A stretch of DNA of 64,000 nt from Lumbricus terrestris (lineage: Eukaryota > Annelida > Clitellata > Crassiclitellata > Lumbricidae), in NCBI GenBank assembly GCA_949752735.1, contig OX457043.1:46063253-46127252 (forward strand), in the 5' to 3' direction. Numbering within the stretch: the first letter of the stretch is position 1; each line of letters starts with the position of its first letter. The position numbers and the translations under genes are program-made. Below are positions 60,846-64,000 of the stretch, piece by piece. The notes under the pieces are model-generated. The model saw nothing but the letters and a program-made list of their open reading frames with translations. It did no database searches and was not told where the DNA came from.

Positions 60846-61240
60846 TACTTAGTTGACTTGCTTGAGGATCAATGCAAAGGTTTCAGTCAAGGCCCTTCGG
60901 GTTTACTCCAATTGTGTACCGTCGATAAAAAGCCATAATTTTTTTATATGACTTGCTGTTTTCTAATGCCACAAGCAACGTTCATAGCTCGCTGATGCGT
61001 TTAATTACGCTTCAATTTATATAAAAATCGCTGAGGCTTGTCAACAGAATCGTCGTGGGTTATTGCTGTAAAAAGTGTGACAAAATTGACGTTTCATTCT
61101 GTCTTTGACTTCAGACGCTCTCGCAAATCGTTCAGGTAGTGAAAACATTGCTTGCTTTGTTTTTGTTCCATTACGGTTGCAAACAAAACCAGGTTCGGGC
61201 GTGACTCCGATTTTGTTTCGTGTCTTCCTTGTGCGCTCAG

Positions 61241-62366
61241 TGTGTCACAGGAGCATTGATAATTACAGGAAGGAGAGTAGGCAGAGTGCAATAGTTTATT
61301 GCTAAATGAAAGGCTTGGTTAATGGGATAGTTCTTCTAAATGGACACCATTATTTTTAATGAAGCGCATGCCGTTGATTAGCAAGATTAATCGTAATTAA
61401 TGAAATGCTAATTGCGGCAAATGAGAGCAGTTTTCACATGGGAAATGAAATGCAGTGTTCTCCGGTGGCCATAACTTGCGGAACCTTAGGACCATTTTGA
61501 GCCTCTTGGGGGTAAACTAATACAACTGGAAGACAGTGATGTAATTACAACATTATGTTACGCTGGTTTATCAAAATAAAGTAGGTTATGTTATTAATAG
61601 GTAACAGAATGAGCCCTCGGAAGCGAAGGAGTGATCTGATGACAGCGCCGTGTATAGTACACTGTATTGCCTACCGAAGGGAGGGGAGAAAGCCCCCAAT
61701 CGGCTCTTTTGCACAGGCGCAAAGCAGGGTTGAAGAAGATTTAAAAAGGTTAATGTTGGTAAAACAAATGGAAAAGTAGGAGAGTTAAAAAAAGCCATAG
61801 TGTTGTACGAAAGTTTCTTCCTTTTTTATCAGAAAAAAATCCATTTACTCGTATTTTAATATAATTTTGCCTCGTTTTCCCACTGTTTTTCATGTGGCCA
61901 TGTTATTTGCTTACTGTCTGTAATTATTTTTCTTAATTTTATTTCCCTCTGATAAACTTACGCTGTCCCAGCACTTTGAAGGATTGGGCTAATAATTCGG
62001 GTCACTACTTGACCGTTTCATTTAGTGCTTACTAATAAAGATGTGTCATTCGCTTGCTGGTTAAGATTAAATTGTGTAAACAAGGTTTTTAATTTTGAAC
62101 TTAGTAGGCATACAAGACGTAACAAAGTAAGCCAAATTTCTTTTATTTTTCATTTTATCTTCTTTTTTCCGATCTTCTGTTGTTGGAAAAAACTTTTAAT
62201 TCCGTTTTTGTCGTTTTAAACATGAGATTCTATGTCTTATGGTAGTCCTGAGGTCACCGTGGATACATAGATATGAAGCGTTTGCATGCGACTACTTTTT
62301 TCTGCCACGGCGTATGATTGCAGATGGTCACTTCTTTTCCTAGGCACCTGTTCTGACCACCGACAG
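61241..62366. other. Unassigned intergenic DNA
   Basis: No gene or repeat was recognised. Frames at 61586-61798 are short, overlap on both strands and resemble nothing known. Confidence 0.35.
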
Positions 62367-62703
62367 CAAGGGCGGATCCAGGGGTCAATCCGGCCATGGC
62401 CATTTCATTGAGAAATTTGCAAGGACGTACCCCCTCCCCCGTTGAGGTTCCTACAGGCTTTCAATGCAACGGGAAAAGGTGAGAGAAAAAAAAGAGCATT
62501 GCAGAGAGAGAAATCAGCATACGACTAAAAATGGTCATCACCTATTTTGGCGGGCAAAACGTTTATTATTATCATGACATTTCGACCAAATGACTAAGAA
62601 AAAAGGTCATCAGATTCTTTTCGACCGAAGACCAACGAAATTTTTTTGACCCAGGGCCTATTAGCATTTTTGTCCCCTTCGAAAATTTCTCTATCTGCCC
62701 CTG
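62367..62703. mobile_element. hAT MITE with CAAGGGCGGATCCAGG end
   Basis: Ends CAAGGGCGGATCCAGG and TATCTGCCCCTG, duplication ACCGACAG at 62359-62366 and 62704-62711. AAAAATGGTCATCACC and AAAAAAGGTCATCAG cores lie inside. Confidence 0.88.
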
Positions 62704-62711
62704 ACCGACAG

Positions 62712-63000
62712 TGTACCGTAGGCGTATTCGCTGTATACCTGAATCGGTGGAGGTAAATGAGAAAATTGTAGGCTATCAAACCAACTTTCAGCCCTTTCGT
62801 GGGCTTGAATCACGACATCTGGATTAACAGTCCAACAGCACGCTGACCATTACATACACGATGGAGTAACGTATAATAATTAACTCAATTACTTAATAGT
62901 AGCTACTGCATAATAAGAATTCAGAATTATTTGAACTAACGATATAGTAGTAATTAAACGCAATTAGAGCAACATTTAATTATTCGCAATAAAATATTTT
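62712..63000. repeat. Tandem duplication, left copy
   Basis: Diverged direct duplicate of 63718-64000: for example GGCGTATTCGCTGTA against GGCGCATTCACTGTA, and CGCAATTAGAGCAACATTTAAT against CGCAATTAGATCAACATTTA. The spacing is about 1 kb. The right copy runs out of the window. Confidence 0.7.
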
Positions 63001-63435
63001 AAATTCAAACAAGCAATTTCTACATCACTAATTTCAAACAAAACAAGAAGACTTAACGCCGTGAAAGATACAACTCGATAATAAATAATTATGTGTTCAA
63101 AACTAAGAGAAAAAAAGGTGTATCTACAGTGATCACAATCATTGGTAATAACACGATTTCAGAATATTCAGAATATTCACTCTGACGTCTTGAAAGACTT
63201 TACCAAATAACATATTCATTGCCTATCAAGTCTCCAGCTGTTGCCACTGACGTTTAAAGACATCTTCGTACAATTATAAACAATTAGCTAAATAAACTCA
63301 AGAAATGAGTAGTCGTTTATATTATAGCGACTCTGACATTGTGGTGGTGATTGATGATGTTGCTGCTGCTGCTGCTGCTGATGATGATGACGATGACGAT
63401 AACGGCTATGATTATGATTATGATGATAATGATTA
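63001..63435. other. Unassigned intergenic DNA
   Basis: AT-rich spacer between the duplicated segments, with GCT/GAT trinucleotides at 63357-63400. No gene seen. Confidence 0.4.
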
Positions 63436-63439
63436 TAAT

Positions 63440-63488
63440 GATGTAGCAGTAGTAATAGTAGTAGTAGTAGTATTGTTAGTAGTATTGT

Positions 63489-63572
<84 letters not shown>

Positions 63573-63680
63573 GAGTAGTAGTAGTAGTAGTTGTTGTAGT
63601 AGTTGTAGTAGTAGTAGCAGTATTGCTGCTATTACCACTACTATAGCACTACTACTACTACTACTACTTCTACTACTACA
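63440..63680. repeat. (AGT)n/(ACT)n microsatellite
   Basis: Imperfect AGT array turning into ACT repeats at 63640-63680, a partial inverted arrangement. The Leu- and Val-rich frames through it are artefacts. Confidence 0.95.
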
Positions 63681-63717
63681 AATACCATCATCTTCATTAT
63701 TTTTATAATTATAGCAA

Positions 63718-64000
63718 AAGTGCGCCGTGGGCGCATTCACTGTAGCTGGATCGGTGAGGGGCAAATGACAAAATAGTCTGAGACCTAATTTCAACCCTTC
63801 CGTGGATTTGAATTTTGAGCCACGATATCTTGACTAAAAATTCCAGCACGCTGAAAACCACCACATCATGAAGCAACCCGATACCTTAACGCATATTATA
63901 TCTAACTGATTTATTTAATAGTAGGCCTATCTCTAGGGCATCAGAATTATATAAACTAAAGATATATCGATAATTCAACGCAATTAGATCAACATTTAAT
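63718..64000. repeat. Tandem duplication, right copy
   Basis: Counterpart of 62712-63000 and truncated by the window end. Whether the duplicated unit belongs to a gene cannot be judged here. Confidence 0.7.

Larger units (their letters stand above)
60192..61240. repeat. Diverged duplicate of 3040-3815
   Basis: Collinear blocks around TTTCACTGCTGAGGCATTA, CATCAATAGGTAAC, TTCAGACCGAAAC and CTCTCGCAAATCGTTCAGG match the 3-kb region. It is interrupted by a 2-copy 45-bp repeat and a SINE. Minus-strand frame at 61094-61291 includes VMEQKQSKQCF. Confidence 0.55.

Overview
This is a eukaryotic, AT-rich, intron-bearing window, most likely from a marine invertebrate and plausibly a deuterostome such as an echinoderm. 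That placement is inference. It rests on CR1/L2-like LINEs (one with a 2A-like NPGP motif), an intronless Mab-21/cGAS-like gene with a TPR-like tail, a glycine-receptor-like Cys-loop gene pair, very dense hAT-type insertions, and the over-used octamer TAGGCCTA.

Layout. 1-9 kb: repeats only (end of a TA-flanked DNA element, a foldback element, tRNA-derived SINEs, a 966-bp palindromic MITE, a solo LTR, a degenerate ~40-bp minisatellite). 9.2-12.1 kb: a single-exon 970-aa Mab-21 family gene on +. 12.5-15.2 kb: LINE remnants and simple repeats. 14.8-35.6 kb: duplication block A with an eight-exon minus-strand anionic Cys-loop receptor gene (exons 15539-33284). Its first intron is about 12.5 kb because it received an 8.3-kb giant palindromic element and a 3.0-kb hAT element. 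35.7-45.1 kb: a hAT element, a nearly complete L2-like LINE, and a pile of LINE 3' ends joined by AAT repeats. 45.2-57.7 kb: block B with the paralogous receptor gene (exons 45901-55975). All eight coding exons have the same lengths as in A, and a nested cluster of insertions sits in one intron. 57.8-60.2 kb: a three-level hAT nest. 60.2-64 kb: an old paralogue of the 3-4 kb region, a SINE, and a diverged tandem duplication at the right edge.

The two receptor genes assemble with consistent splice phase into 417-residue proteins. Each has a signal peptide, a Thr/Pro-rich N-terminus, a 13-residue Cys-loop, a second cysteine pair, a PAR anion-selectivity motif and four membrane segments. They differ at about 29 residues by eye. 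Comparing the blocks gives empty sites and 8-bp target duplications that date insertions as older or younger than the duplication. No bacterial-type operon, CRISPR array, rRNA or convincing functional tRNA gene was seen. Exon boundaries, target duplications and inverted repeats were read by eye; no database or alignment program was used.
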